From Planctomycetota bacterium (GTDB lineage Bacteria; Planctomycetota; Planctomycetia; Gemmatales; Gemmataceae), in the NCBI GenBank assembly GCA_021807595.1, contig JAKBCS010000012.1, positions 1-58,185 on the forward strand: a stretch of DNA of 58,185 nt, read 5' to 3'. Under the pieces are notes generated by a model. That model worked only from the letters and a program-made list of their open reading frames with translations. It was not told the DNA's origin and searched no databases. This document shows positions 9,196 to 18,121 of this stretch, in pieces; positions within the stretch are counted from its first letter, which is position 1, and each line of letters starts with the position of its first letter. Made by a program: the position numbers and the translations under genes.

Positions 9196-9915
9196 TCATT
9201 TACCCGATTTCGTCGCGGTTTCCAACATCACTTCGTCGTCGCTGGTGTACCACGCGATCGCCACATTCACTAGCTCGACGCGCACCGGCAACCCAGCCGA
9301 TGGCCCATTCCATTTCTCCGGATCGAGGTTCGGCACGAGGAACTCGAACGACTGCCCAGCCGATGCCGTCTGATACCCCACAACCGAGCCATCGAGCAAG
9401 ACGTATAGTTCCAGAGGCCGTTCGGCGGTTCCAACGACTCGCCCTCCGACACGCAGTTCCACGCGGTTATCCGTCAAGAGGGCGGAGCGGCACAAGTCGG
9501 CCAAATAGGCGCTGCATCGGATCTCCAAAGCCACCTCGCCCCACAAGCCGTCTGTCTCCGCTGTACCGTCGAGGTCCACGATCAATTGATTGCGACTCTT
9601 CAGATGGTTCGTTACGTCAAACGCGCTCCCCGTGACCACTCGGCCCAAGGACCGTTCGTTGAGCATCGCCTCGGCCCTGCCCCCGACTCCCGCGAACGTC
9701 AGCCACGCCCGTTCGTAATCGTCGAGTCGTCCGGGATAGCCGAAGGCACGGCGCAAGCGCACTCGTCCGGCAAAGCCGGCAAGCCCGCCCTCGCTCCAAC
9801 GGCATGGCATGCAAAGACGGCACGGCGAGGGCAACGGCTCTCCCGCGCGTTCTCCAAGTCGTTGCAGTGGTTGACACTCCCAAGGCCCGCGCAGTCGAAT
9901 TCGGTGCGGATACAT
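9196..9915 (-). CDS. Unknown protein with a jelly-roll-like domain
   Basis: A 239-residue protein, start ATG with GGAGC upstream. The N-terminal 45 residues are rich in Cys, Pro and Arg (SPCRLCMPC). The middle (RAFGYPGRLDDYERAWLTFAGV, then LNERSLG and FDVTNHLKSRNQLIVDLDG) resembles the sugar-binding jelly roll found at the N-terminus of glycoside hydrolase family 2 enzymes, but no catalytic domain follows. The C-terminal 90 residues are beta-rich. An accessory binding protein is a guess. It is in operon with the small unknown gene downstream. Confidence 0.72.
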   Translation of the reverse strand: MYPHRIRLRGPWECQPLQRLGERAGEPLPSPCRLCMPCRWSEGGLAGFAGRVRLRRAFGYPGRLDDYERAWLTFAGVGGRAEAMLNERSLGRVVTGSAFDVTNHLKSRNQLIVDLDGTAETDGLWGEVALEIRCSAYLADLCRSALLTDNRVELRVGGRVVGTAERPLELYVLLDGSVVGYQTASAGQSFEFLVPNLDPEKWNGPSAGLPVRVELVNVAIAWYTSDDEVMLETATKSGK

Positions 9916-9945
9916 GAAAGCTCCATCGAGAATAGAGACGGTGCG

Positions 9946-10695
9946 TCAAGTTGACTCTGCGATCTTCGTCTTCATTTCGTGCAGCAAATGCGAATAATCG
10001 GCATAGGGAGTCGTACACGGCGGACCTTGGGCGTGCCAGTAAACCCCGTCGTGTGGCGTATTGCCCAGAGCGACGAGCGAACTGGAAACGGTGCCGCGAT
10101 CCTCGGTGCGAAAACAGATGGGAGGGTGGTCCGGCTCGCTTTGAGCGCACAGCGTTCGTAGTGCATGGAGGCACTTCTGCGCCGTAGGGTGCGCGCGCCC
10201 ATTCAGCCAATCGAGAGCGTAGCGCGCACGCGCATCGCCGACATCGTTGATGTCGCGGTTGGTCAGAACGTGAATGCCGGGCGGCAACGGCTGGACGCGC
10301 AGCCAATCGCCGGCGTGGAGGACGACAGCGCGACCGGCATCGACGACGAGAAAATTGGCACCGTCGAAGCGATCTTTCTCCAACCGCTCGATGGCGTAAT
10401 CGACCGCCGCCGCCGCCGAGGGGCAGGCAAGCATCTCGCGGACGAGCAAGCCGCGACTACGGGGGCTAGCCGGCACTTCGAGCTTGCGTCGATTGGTGAC
10501 GGCCACGAACACATCGCTTTCATTGACGCCGAACCACGTTCCGCCCTCGATGGGATCGATCCCCGCAACGAGGCGGCACGGACCCTCCAAGAGGCGAGGA
10601 GGTTCGCCGCCGCGCCGATAAAACTCTTCCCGGTTGGCCCCGACGACTACGGGAGCATCCTCGGCAACGCGAAAGTACAAGGCCAAGAGACACAT
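9946..10695 (-). CDS. NRDE family protein (TANGO2-like)
   Basis: A 249-residue protein of the NRDE/TANGO2 family, named for an N-R-D-E box that here reads NREE at residues 21-24 (VVVGANREEFY). The Met-Cys start, GGTWFGVNESDVFVAVTNRR, NFLVVDAGRAVVLH and HVLTNRDIND are all as expected. The Cys2 residue could be the nucleophile of an Ntn-hydrolase fold, although no reaction is established. GAGG precedes the ATG. Confidence 0.88.
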   Translation of the reverse strand: MCLLALYFRVAEDAPVVVGANREEFYRRGGEPPRLLEGPCRLVAGIDPIEGGTWFGVNESDVFVAVTNRRKLEVPASPRSRGLLVREMLACPSAAAAVDYAIERLEKDRFDGANFLVVDAGRAVVLHAGDWLRVQPLPPGIHVLTNRDINDVGDARARYALDWLNGRAHPTAQKCLHALRTLCAQSEPDHPPICFRTEDRGTVSSSLVALGNTPHDGVYWHAQGPPCTTPYADYSHLLHEMKTKIAEST

Positions 10696-10765
10696 GAAGC
10701 AACCTCACGGAGTTTCGACTGCGGGAGTATTCCGTGCTTATTGTACTCTTGCGGCAGCGTCGTCG

Positions 10766-11737
10766 TCAGGCACTTTTGCGCAGCGACTCTCGCGCGCGGG
10801 GCGCGGGACGAAGGCGTTCCAGCCGTCGAGGACGCGCCGGGCGGTCGAGCAGTGCGTCGATTTCTTGCAAGCGCGGCAACAATCCGCGCCCATTGGCGAT
10901 CTGAATGGCCAATCCCGGCCGTGCGTTTGCCTCCAGCAGCATCGGGCCAGAGTCTTCATCGACGACAATATCGACGCCGAGATACCCCAAGCCCACCGCG
11001 CGCGCCACCCGCCGCGAAAGCTCGAGGATCTCTCGCCAAAAGGGAACCTGCATATCGACGACCAGCCGCCCCGTATCGGGATGCCGTTCGATGAAGCGAT
11101 TGCGCTGCACGGCATGGTGGGTGATGCCCGTTGCCAAATCGACGCCCGCTCCGATGCCGCCTTGATGCAGATTGGCCCGCGCATTGGAGGCTTTCGTCGG
11201 CAAACGCAGCATGGCCATCGCGGGTTCATTGCGATAGAGGATCACCCGCACGTCCGGGATGCCCTTATAGGTAATCGCCTCGAACGCGGGGTGCAGATGG
11301 ATGCGCCGCTGCACGATGGCCGTGTCCGGCTGTCCGCCCAAGGAATACATTCCGGAGAGAATATCGGATAAATGCTGGCGCAGCGCATCCATGCCGACGC
11401 GCTCGCCGTTGTGCCGTCGGTACGCGCCCCCCTCGCGTCCAACGAGAACCAGAATGCCTCGTCCCGCCGAGCCGCGGTTGGGTTTGACGACGAATTCGGA
11501 ATGCGTGCCCAGCAACTCCGGCAATCGCCGCAGCATCGAATACGACGACACCTCCCGGTACACTTCGGGAGTCGGCACGCCGATGCGGCGGCAGAGCCGC
11601 GCCATGCGCAACTTGTCGTCGACGAGGGGAAAGCGCGAACGCGGGTTGTGGTCGAGGATGCAGGCGGCATTGCGATGATTCATCCCCAGAATACCCAGTT
11701 CGCGCAATCGACGCGCGGCCTTGAACAACCAAAACAT
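10766..11737 (-). CDS. Alpha-L-glutamate ligase-like ATP-grasp protein
   Basis: A 323-residue ATP-grasp enzyme that looks like the RimK-related alpha-L-glutamate-ligase-like group: MNHRNACILD-like opening, FVVKPNRGSAGRGILV in the ATP lid, LRLPTKASNARANLHQGGIGAGVDLATG, and the C-terminal LEANARPGLAIQIAN metal/ATP segment. Such enzymes would ligate an amino acid to a carboxylate acceptor. The ATG at 11737 is preferred because a GGAGG lies eight bases upstream; the ATG at 11752 overlaps that site. In other bacteria members often sit beside an inactive-transglutaminase membrane protein, which is absent here. Confidence 0.87.
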   Translation of the reverse strand: MFWLFKAARRLRELGILGMNHRNAACILDHNPRSRFPLVDDKLRMARLCRRIGVPTPEVYREVSSYSMLRRLPELLGTHSEFVVKPNRGSAGRGILVLVGREGGAYRRHNGERVGMDALRQHLSDILSGMYSLGGQPDTAIVQRRIHLHPAFEAITYKGIPDVRVILYRNEPAMAMLRLPTKASNARANLHQGGIGAGVDLATGITHHAVQRNRFIERHPDTGRLVVDMQVPFWREILELSRRVARAVGLGYLGVDIVVDEDSGPMLLEANARPGLAIQIANGRGLLPRLQEIDALLDRPARPRRLERLRPAPRARESLRKSA

Positions 11738-11779
11738 ACCGTGGACCTCCAAGAATAGCGCGGGCGTCGTTTCCGTTTG

Positions 11780-12706
11780 TCAGCGCGGCGTCGAAGGGGT
11801 GGACGGGGGAACGGCGCGAGCGTTGATCGGCAGTTCGAGGCGATCGAGGTGCTGCTTGAATGCCTCGTTGAGATTCGGAACCAACACGGTCAATCGCTGC
11901 GCCAGTGGGCTGGGATTGTTCTTCGAGCGCAATTCTTGCAGATACGCCAATAACACGGCTCGCGTTTCGGGATTCGCTTGCATCATCCAATGCGTCCACA
12001 GCCAGGCTTCTCGATATTCGGCAGATTTCATATCCCGAACATCTTTCATACGCTCCAGACGGTCGAGATCCGGCTGGCAGGCGTTGCCGAGATCGCGGCG
12101 GAGCGTTTCGACGTGCGAGGCGTTGATGCAATGTTCCGAAGGCGGCAGTTCGAAGTATTCCGCCAACCCTTCGTCGAGCCACAACGGCACGTCGCGGATG
12201 ACGCTGTGCAACAGAGCGTGTGTCAATTCGTGGCGCAAATCTTGTTGGATCCGATCTCCCCAATAGGTGTAGACCAACAGATCGTCCGAACCGCCGAACG
12301 GTTTCGGCTTTTGCACGAAGAAGGCGCGGCGCGGTGGCAAATCCGGATAGGTGGCGCGCATGAACTCTTCGTAGCGCTCTTTGTTCTCGAACAGATAAAC
12401 CCGCACGATGGAGTGCGTGGGCGGCAGATGCAAATCGCCGTAAACGCGGTCGCGCAGCCTGGCCAACTCTTGAAACAGCGGTTTGTTGCGGTCGATTTCA
12501 AAATCCGAGAGAAACACATACGGCGCGATGCGGAAGGAATAGCGGCTCGGCGGCGGCAGCGAACCGTGCGCGTCGGCGAGCGCTTTGTCGTTCTTATCGC
12601 GCGAGAGCAGGCGCGAGCCGTAAGAATTGCAACCGAGCGAAGTTACCAAAAGCAGAACAAGCGGTGCCAAAATTGCTCGTTTCCAGCCACCAGCGTTGCG
12701 AATCAT
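11780..12706 (-). CDS. DUF1570 peptidase-like lipoprotein
   Basis: A 308-residue exported lipoprotein: positively charged start, hydrophobic helix and lipobox SLGC with C26. The catalytic-looking part carries HELTH (H159, E160, H163) followed by PLWLDEGLAEYF with E179 as the likely third zinc ligand, the gluzincin-like arrangement of DUF1570/MA-type domains that are common in planctomycetes. It is therefore probably a zinc metalloprotease anchored to a membrane, with unknown substrate. GGAG precedes the ATG. It is 42 bp upstream of the ATP-grasp gene on the same strand. Confidence 0.85.
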   Translation of the reverse strand: MIRNAGGWKRAILAPLVLLLVTSLGCNSYGSRLLSRDKNDKALADAHGSLPPPSRYSFRIAPYVFLSDFEIDRNKPLFQELARLRDRVYGDLHLPPTHSIVRVYLFENKERYEEFMRATYPDLPPRRAFFVQKPKPFGGSDDLLVYTYWGDRIQQDLRHELTHALLHSVIRDVPLWLDEGLAEYFELPPSEHCINASHVETLRRDLGNACQPDLDRLERMKDVRDMKSAEYREAWLWTHWMMQANPETRAVLLAYLQELRSKNNPSPLAQRLTVLVPNLNEAFKQHLDRLELPINARAVPPSTPSTPR

Positions 12707-12835
12707 GTACGCTTTCTCCGAATATCGCTGGGGATTCCCGAATGCACGCTCGTGGCTGTGGCCGCGCCGCTCCAGGACGCGAAGGGGGGATGATACGAAG
12801 CGAGTGGACGCCTCGCAAGCCGAGTTCGCCGGAGA

Positions 12836-14530
12836 TTAACCCAGAGTCCGTCCGTTGCGCAGATTCCGTTGGACTTTGCGCGCGGTTGCCTCGGCGATCC
12901 GTCTCCACCAAAGTTTCCATCCGGCACGACCGCGCAAACCCCAGCGCAGATAGACGCGCAGAAAGCGCAAACGGTCGCTGCGCGTCACGCCCGGATGGTT
13001 CAGAAAACTGGCATTCAGTCGAGCCAGGTTTTGCGCGCGCCGCTCGCGCCGAAGTTTGCCCGGGCGGCCCGCGCCCACAAGGTCGATGAGATGGAGCGAG
13101 ACATCGTTTTCGCGGTCGATAGTAGATGCGCCGGAGACTAGCAGGTTGGCCGCCTTCAAATCGCGGTGCGAGAGACGGCGCTGATGCAAGGTAGCGAGGA
13201 GATGCGCGGTTTGGTCGAGAAGGCGGCGCAGGGAGGATCGGCATTCTGCGGGGGGCAGGGTGCGGAGACTATCCACGAACGCCCGTAAATCCATCGCGTC
13301 GGAAACTTTCTCGGTCAGCAGATACCCCTCGCGCGGCAGACCGAAGCGATGGCGATGCCAGACGGCCAAGGGGCGCGGCGTCGGCAGACAGCGCAAGCGC
13401 AGCGCATGACCCATGACGTAGGACCGCAGAGCCGGTGTCGGACGGAACAAGGCCGCCCACGGATCGCTCCAGCGCGTGACGGCGAATCGCTTGTAGACGA
13501 CACGGCGGGGGCCATGCGGCGTGGACAGGTCGAACTCGACGACGGCGGAACTGGGCGACCTTTTCAGGATCGAGACGTCGGGGCGCTGAAATGGCTCATC
13601 GGGAGCAGCCGCCAGTGCGGCCAGCGCCTCGCCGAAGACATCCGCCGCTACATGACCCGACACCTCCCCGGATTGAATGGAACGAAAGTGGCGATTGCGT
13701 TGAACACTTCGACGATCCAGTTTGTGCCACAATCGCAGATTGGAGCGCAAAGTCCCGCGCTCCAGTTGCTCGATTGCGTCCGATGGAGGAGATGTCAGCG
13801 ACTCGTAGAAGCGCCAGAAGCGGAGTCGATCGGTGAGCTGGGATCGCAACAAAAACCAGCGATTAAGCAAAATAAGATTGGCCCTCCGAGCCGGCCACGC
13901 CAACGGCGCTCCGATGCGAACGGCGTGCAGATCGACGAGGAACAACTCGACGCGGTCGTCGGCGTCGAGGCGCAGGAGAAGGTTGCCGGGATGCAAGTCG
14001 TGATGGGCGACGCCGGCATCGTGCATCTGGGCGAGCAGCCGGGCCAACGCTGCGGCAAGACGTTGGCGCAAGCGCGCTTGACGCCGCGACGGCCACTGTG
14101 GCCATGTGATTTCGAGAAACGAATTGAGGGGTCGTGTCTCCGGCAGTGCCCGCGTGAGAAGATAGCTATCGCGCGCCGAAGTGCCTCGGCACGGTTCGCC
14201 GACCGCCAATGCCTCGAACGTCGGAATGCCGCGCGCCGCCACCGCACGCGCGTGTCGGTATTCGACCCGCGCTTTGCTCGGCCTTATCCATTCGCGGAGT
14301 TTGGCCCGATAATCGGCCAGTCGATTGTGTTTGAAATAGAAGTCGATCTCCGGCAAAACGACGTGATAGACGGTGCGATGGGGTCCGTGCTTGACGATGT
14401 GAGCTTGCCCCGTCGCCAGCCACTCGTCCAGGCGCGGGCCGTCCGGCCCAAAGAGAAATGCCAAGCCCGGCTCGATTCGCCAGCGAACGCCGCCGCGTGC
14501 CAAGACGATCTTCTCCGCCACCGCGTCCAT
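12836..14530 (-). CDS. Fusion of two WaaP/InaA-type lipopolysaccharide kinase domains
   Basis: A 564-residue protein containing two complete kinase-like domains of the LPS-core kinase superfamily. Domain 1 (about 1-250) has K67 (FYFKHN), the loop HHDLHPGN (D178, N183) and the metal aspartate D200 (LVDLHA). Domain 2 (about 310-540) has K347 (VVYKRF), SHRDLKAAN (D457, N462) and D483 (LIDLVG). Both keep the residues needed for phosphotransfer, so both may be active on sugars of a lipid-linked saccharide. The ATG at 14530 lies five bases after the stop of the GT4 gene; an upstream in-frame ATG at 14581 would overlap that gene. The fusion is unusual for the family. Confidence 0.88.
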   Translation of the reverse strand: MDAVAEKIVLARGGVRWRIEPGLAFLFGPDGPRLDEWLATGQAHIVKHGPHRTVYHVVLPEIDFYFKHNRLADYRAKLREWIRPSKARVEYRHARAVAARGIPTFEALAVGEPCRGTSARDSYLLTRALPETRPLNSFLEITWPQWPSRRQARLRQRLAAALARLLAQMHDAGVAHHDLHPGNLLLRLDADDRVELFLVDLHAVRIGAPLAWPARRANLILLNRWFLLRSQLTDRLRFWRFYESLTSPPSDAIEQLERGTLRSNLRLWHKLDRRSVQRNRHFRSIQSGEVSGHVAADVFGEALAALAAAPDEPFQRPDVSILKRSPSSAVVEFDLSTPHGPRRVVYKRFAVTRWSDPWAALFRPTPALRSYVMGHALRLRCLPTPRPLAVWHRHRFGLPREGYLLTEKVSDAMDLRAFVDSLRTLPPAECRSSLRRLLDQTAHLLATLHQRRLSHRDLKAANLLVSGASTIDRENDVSLHLIDLVGAGRPGKLRRERRAQNLARLNASFLNHPGVTRSDRLRFLRVYLRWGLRGRAGWKLWWRRIAEATARKVQRNLRNGRTLG

Positions 14531-14535
14531 GCTCG

Positions 14536-15543
14536 CTAAGCCGCAAGCGGCTCCCTCAATCGATCCAAGATTCGCACCCATTTTGCCGCGCCCGCCCCCA
14601 CACTATACCGCTCCTGTACCAGTTGCCGACCGGCCTCTCCCATGCGATGCCGCAATTCCACATCGCCCGCCAGACGGCGTATCGCCTCAATCCATCTCTC
14701 TGGAGTCTGTGCGAGAAACCCCGTCTCGCCGTGCCGCACCATCTCCCATTGCACCCCAACGGGGTTGGCGACGACGGGCAGTCCGGCGGCAAGATATTGC
14801 AACACTTTTAAGCCGCATTTGCCTCGGCTCCACGCATCGTCGGGCAGCCAACTGATGCCGATGTCGGCCGCGGCGATCTCCTGGGACTCGGTCGCCTGCA
14901 TCCACGGAACGGGAACAATGGGAAGATCGTGCAATGTCAAAAAGCGATCGCAGACCAGTTTCAATCGCGTCCCCGGCACGTCTCGACCGACGGCTTCCAA
15001 CCACGGTGCGATGGCTTGCAGGCCGCGCAGCGTACTCGCCGATCCGACCCAGACGAGATCGATTCCCGACCGTGAGGATGCCTTTTCGATCGGCCGATAG
15101 AACTGGGGATCGACACAGGTTGGAATGACTTGGATGCTCCGGGCGCTGGTCCAGCGTGCGGCCTGTTCGGCGAGGAAGGTGTTGCCGGCGATCACCGCAT
15201 CGGCGCAGCGAACCATGCCGACAAAGCGATGCAGCCGCCTCCGGTCGTGCAATCCTTTTGCCGCGTAGGAATCCCGCAAGAACACGGCATCGTCGAAATC
15301 GAAGAGAAGTCGGCGAACCGACCGGCGCAACAATTGTCGCTGCCATCCCACCAACAATCGACGCTGTACGATGACGTTTTCGCCGCGCAGATTTTGAAAC
15401 AGCGAGGCTCTCTTCCACCAAGAGGAAGGTAGTGGCAGCAATTCCAGCGCATGCCCCGCTCGTTCCAGAATCGGACGAAAGGCCGCCAAGCGATAGCGAC
15501 AACAGACATGCTCGGTATTGTCTACTAAGCCGATCCACTTCAT
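14536..15543 (-). CDS. Glycosyltransferase (GT4-like, GT-B fold)
   Basis: A 335-residue glycosyltransferase. The C-terminal Rossmann half shows DLVWVGSASTLRGL, ADIGISWLPDDAWSRGKCGLK and VLQYLAAGLPVVANPVGV, the family-4 donor-binding pattern, with the E/R residues of the nucleotide-sugar site. The N-terminal acceptor half begins KWIGLVDNTEHVCCRYRL. The ATG at 15543 has GGAGA upstream. It is tightly linked (5 bp) to the double kinase gene, so it very likely acts in the same surface-saccharide pathway. Donor and acceptor are unknown. Confidence 0.9.
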   Translation of the reverse strand: MKWIGLVDNTEHVCCRYRLAAFRPILERAGHALELLPLPSSWWKRASLFQNLRGENVIVQRRLLVGWQRQLLRRSVRRLLFDFDDAVFLRDSYAAKGLHDRRRLHRFVGMVRCADAVIAGNTFLAEQAARWTSARSIQVIPTCVDPQFYRPIEKASSRSGIDLVWVGSASTLRGLQAIAPWLEAVGRDVPGTRLKLVCDRFLTLHDLPIVPVPWMQATESQEIAAADIGISWLPDDAWSRGKCGLKVLQYLAAGLPVVANPVGVQWEMVRHGETGFLAQTPERWIEAIRRLAGDVELRHRMGEAGRQLVQERYSVGAGAAKWVRILDRLREPLAA

Positions 15544-15562
15544 CGCGTTGTCTCCGGCCACG

Positions 15563-16036
15563 TTACGATTTGCGTTCCGGTGTCGGCGTCGGCAAGGTCG
15601 GCGTCTCGGAGCCGGACGGAGGGGAGGCCGGATCGGGTGGCGGTGGCTGAACCGGATTGGGCGGTTCCGGAGGTGGAGACGGCTTGATGCCGCGCGCCTT
15701 CCAGGTCACGGTGCGCGCATTACAGTTGGGATTCTTGATCGCGAAACCATCCTCCTCCTCGCTTTGGATCAGGCAATCGTCGAACGTACAACTGATTTCC
15801 ACGTTGGGCTTTCGGAGATAGGGGATCGGATAGCGGACGAAGAAGTGGTCGTTCGCTGGAACGACTGCTTTTCCTTGCTGACAAAGAACGCCTTCTTCGC
15901 TCGTCTGTGTTTCGATGGTGCGATTGCCGATGGACAGGCTCATACAGCCCATCACGATGGCGAGCATGATACAAGCGGCGACAGCGCCGACGGGAGCCGA
16001 CAGTATCTTATCGGCAATGCACGAGGAAGGGGGCAC
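15563..16036 (-). CDS. Proline-rich lipoprotein of unknown function
   Basis: A 157-residue lipoprotein: hydrophobic signal ending MGC with C31 as lipidation site, a central domain with four further cysteines (C52, and C83, C88 and C104 by approximate count) that may form disulfides, and a Pro-rich C-terminal tail of about 40 residues suited to spanning a wall. A GTG start is supported by AAAGGAG six bases upstream. It sits between smpB and the GT4 gene on one strand with short gaps. No homologous family is recognised. Confidence 0.72.
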   Translation of the reverse strand: MPPSSCIADKILSAPVGAVAACIMLAIVMGCMSLSIGNRTIETQTSEEGVLCQQGKAVVPANDHFFVRYPIPYLRKPNVEISCTFDDCLIQSEEEDGFAIKNPNCNARTVTWKARGIKPSPPPEPPNPVQPPPPDPASPPSGSETPTLPTPTPERKS

Positions 16037-16090
16037 GGACGACTCCTTTCGTTTCCGGGCGGACCTCGCCTCATGCGAGATCCTTGCGAT

Positions 16091-16579
16091 TCAGCGCCGG
16101 CGATCGGACATGGCTCGGCGTATTTCCTTCTGGGCGTCGGCCTTTTTCGCCGCCTGGCGCTTGTCGTGCAGCTGTTTGCCGCGCGCCACGGCCAACTCGA
16201 CCTTGGCCCGCCCGCCCTTGAAGTACATCCTCAACGGTACCAGAGTAAACCCTCGCTGCGACGCTTTGCCTGCAAACTTTTCGATCTCGCGGCGATGCAG
16301 CAACAGCTTGCGCGGACGTTTGGGCTTGTGGTTCATGCGATTGCCCATGCTGTATTCGGGAATATCGCTGCCGATCAACCACAATTCACCGTCGTCGAGC
16401 TTGGCGTAGGCGTCTTCCAAACCGCCCGCGCCTTCGCGCAAACTCTTGACCTCGGTACCGGTTAGCACCAGGCCGCACTCCAGCGTGTCCTCGACGGCGT
16501 ATTCGTGAAACGCTCGCCGATTGCGGCAAATGATTTGAATGCCTTCGTCCTGGTCTTTTTTGCTCGGTTTGCGCGCCAT
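16091..16579 (-). CDS. smpB: SsrA-binding protein
   Basis: RNA-binding partner of tmRNA in ribosome rescue. The 162-residue protein contains RRAFHEYAVEDTLECGLVLTGTEVKSLR, the DAYAKLDDGELWL segment, RPRKLLLHRREIEKF and a basic C-terminal tail that inserts into the ribosome. AGGAGA precedes the ATG at 16579; an in-frame start 72 bases upstream is not needed. It is the first gene of a possible transcript smpB, lipoprotein, GT4, double kinase. No tmRNA gene was found in the window. Confidence 0.96.
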   Translation of the reverse strand: MARKPSKKDQDEGIQIICRNRRAFHEYAVEDTLECGLVLTGTEVKSLREGAGGLEDAYAKLDDGELWLIGSDIPEYSMGNRMNHKPKRPRKLLLHRREIEKFAGKASQRGFTLVPLRMYFKGGRAKVELAVARGKQLHDKRQAAKKADAQKEIRRAMSDRRR

Positions 16580-16735
16580 GGTCTTTCTCCTACCTATCAT
16601 GTTAACAGAAACGCGAGGGAGAGAAAATATCGGTCGAATCCGCATTGACACGCTAACAGTTTAGGGAGTATCACCCCATTGTTTGCGGTGCGGCAAGGCA
16701 CGGAAAACCGCGAACGAGTAGGAGACTCCGACGAC

Positions 16736-18106
16736 ATGGCCGATCTGCCCGCGACCGATCCGCGACACCTACCGCCACGGCGGGGAGAACGCCTCGTCCT
16801 TGTGGCGTTCGTCGTTGTCGTGGCAAGTTTTGCCGTCTTGGTCGAGCATCGCTCGGCGTTCCAGCAGACGCGCAAGGGCGATCTCAATGTCTTTCTTCGC
16901 GCCGGATGGGCGGTACGCGCCGACGCCGATCTCTACGCTGTCACCGACGACAACGGTTTTCACTATCACTATCCGCCGCTGTTGGCCATCCTCGCCGCCC
17001 CATTGGCCGACGCGCCCGCCGGAGCGGATCGCGCTGGGATGCTGCCGTATTCCATTTCGGTGGCCGTCTGCTACCTCCTCAATCTCTTTTTCCTCGCCTT
17101 CGCCGTTCATCGACTGGCGCGCGCACTGGAACGAACCCCTTGGGGTCGGACGCGATTGAACTGGCCCGTCGGCAGCCGGGGGTGGTGGGCGCTGCGCATG
17201 ACGCCGATCTTCGCCTACCTCATTCCCATAGGTCACACACTCAGCCGTGGCCAGGTCAATTTGTTGTTGTTGGCGCTATTCGCCGGGTTTCTCGCGGACC
17301 TTCTGAACGGGCGACAATTTCGAGCGGGTATCTGGCTTGCCGGCGCGATCTGCATCAAGATCATCCCGGCCTATCTGCTGCTTCTGCCATTGTGGAGGCG
17401 CGACGGCCGCTGTCTCTTCGGCTGCGCCGTGGGGCTGTTTCTGGGATTGGCGGTCGTTCCCGGCGTCTATCTGGGACCGACGCGCACCGTCGAATGCTAT
17501 CGGAAGATGACATACGCGGTCCTGTTGCCGGGATTGGGAGGCGGAGAAGACGCCTCGCGGGCCGCCGAGTTGACGAACCAAACGGCGACGGAAGGGCAGT
17601 CAATCCTAACCGTGTTGCACAATACGCTCCATTACGATTTTGCCACGCGCCCACCCAAGGCTTCCCTGGAACTGCGGCTGATTAGCTATGCGATTGGCGG
17701 CGTGCTGACGCTGTCCGCTTTGTTTGCATTCGGTTGGCGACAACGCGACGACGGTATCGATCTTTTCCTCTTATTCGGCCTGTTAACTCTGAACATGCTG
17801 CTGATAAGTCCGGTGTGTCATCTGCACTACTTCAGCTTGTTGGTGCCGTTGGCGATGGGACTCGTCGCCGATCGATGGCGGCGCTTCGAGGACGTGAACT
17901 TAGGTTGGTGGCTGATGGGCGCGCTGATCGTCAACGGCGTCGCAGACTTTTTGCCACAACTGCCTGACATGAACGTCTTTCGAGATTGCGGATCGGCAAT
18001 GTATGGAAGCCTGATCGTATGGGCGATGGGAGCGGCGTTACTCTGGCAACGGCGACCTCGACCAAGTGTTCCCGCGCCGGCGATCGCTCGGCGCTGGGCG
18101 GCTTAG
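16736..18106 (+). CDS. DUF2029 / GT87-type membrane glycosyltransferase
   Basis: A 456-residue polytopic membrane protein with roughly nine or ten hydrophobic segments. It has GDLNVFLRAGWAVRADADLY, the early extracytoplasmic FHYHYPPLLAIL and GQVNLLLLAL, all typical of the GT-C family 87 (PimE-like) polyprenyl-phosphate mannosyltransferases. It would transfer a sugar from a lipid-linked donor outside the cytoplasm. AGGAG precedes the ATG at 16736. It is 15 bp upstream of the WaaP-like gene on the same strand and divergent from smpB. Confidence 0.85.
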   Translation: MADLPATDPRHLPPRRGERLVLVAFVVVVASFAVLVEHRSAFQQTRKGDLNVFLRAGWAVRADADLYAVTDDNGFHYHYPPLLAILAAPLADAPAGADRAGMLPYSISVAVCYLLNLFFLAFAVHRLARALERTPWGRTRLNWPVGSRGWWALRMTPIFAYLIPIGHTLSRGQVNLLLLALFAGFLADLLNGRQFRAGIWLAGAICIKIIPAYLLLLPLWRRDGRCLFGCAVGLFLGLAVVPGVYLGPTRTVECYRKMTYAVLLPGLGGGEDASRAAELTNQTATEGQSILTVLHNTLHYDFATRPPKASLELRLISYAIGGVLTLSALFAFGWRQRDDGIDLFLLFGLLTLNMLLISPVCHLHYFSLLVPLAMGLVADRWRRFEDVNLGWWLMGALIVNGVADFLPQLPDMNVFRDCGSAMYGSLIVWAMGAALLWQRRPRPSVPAPAIARRWAA

Positions 18107-18121
18107 GGAGACCCTCGGCTC

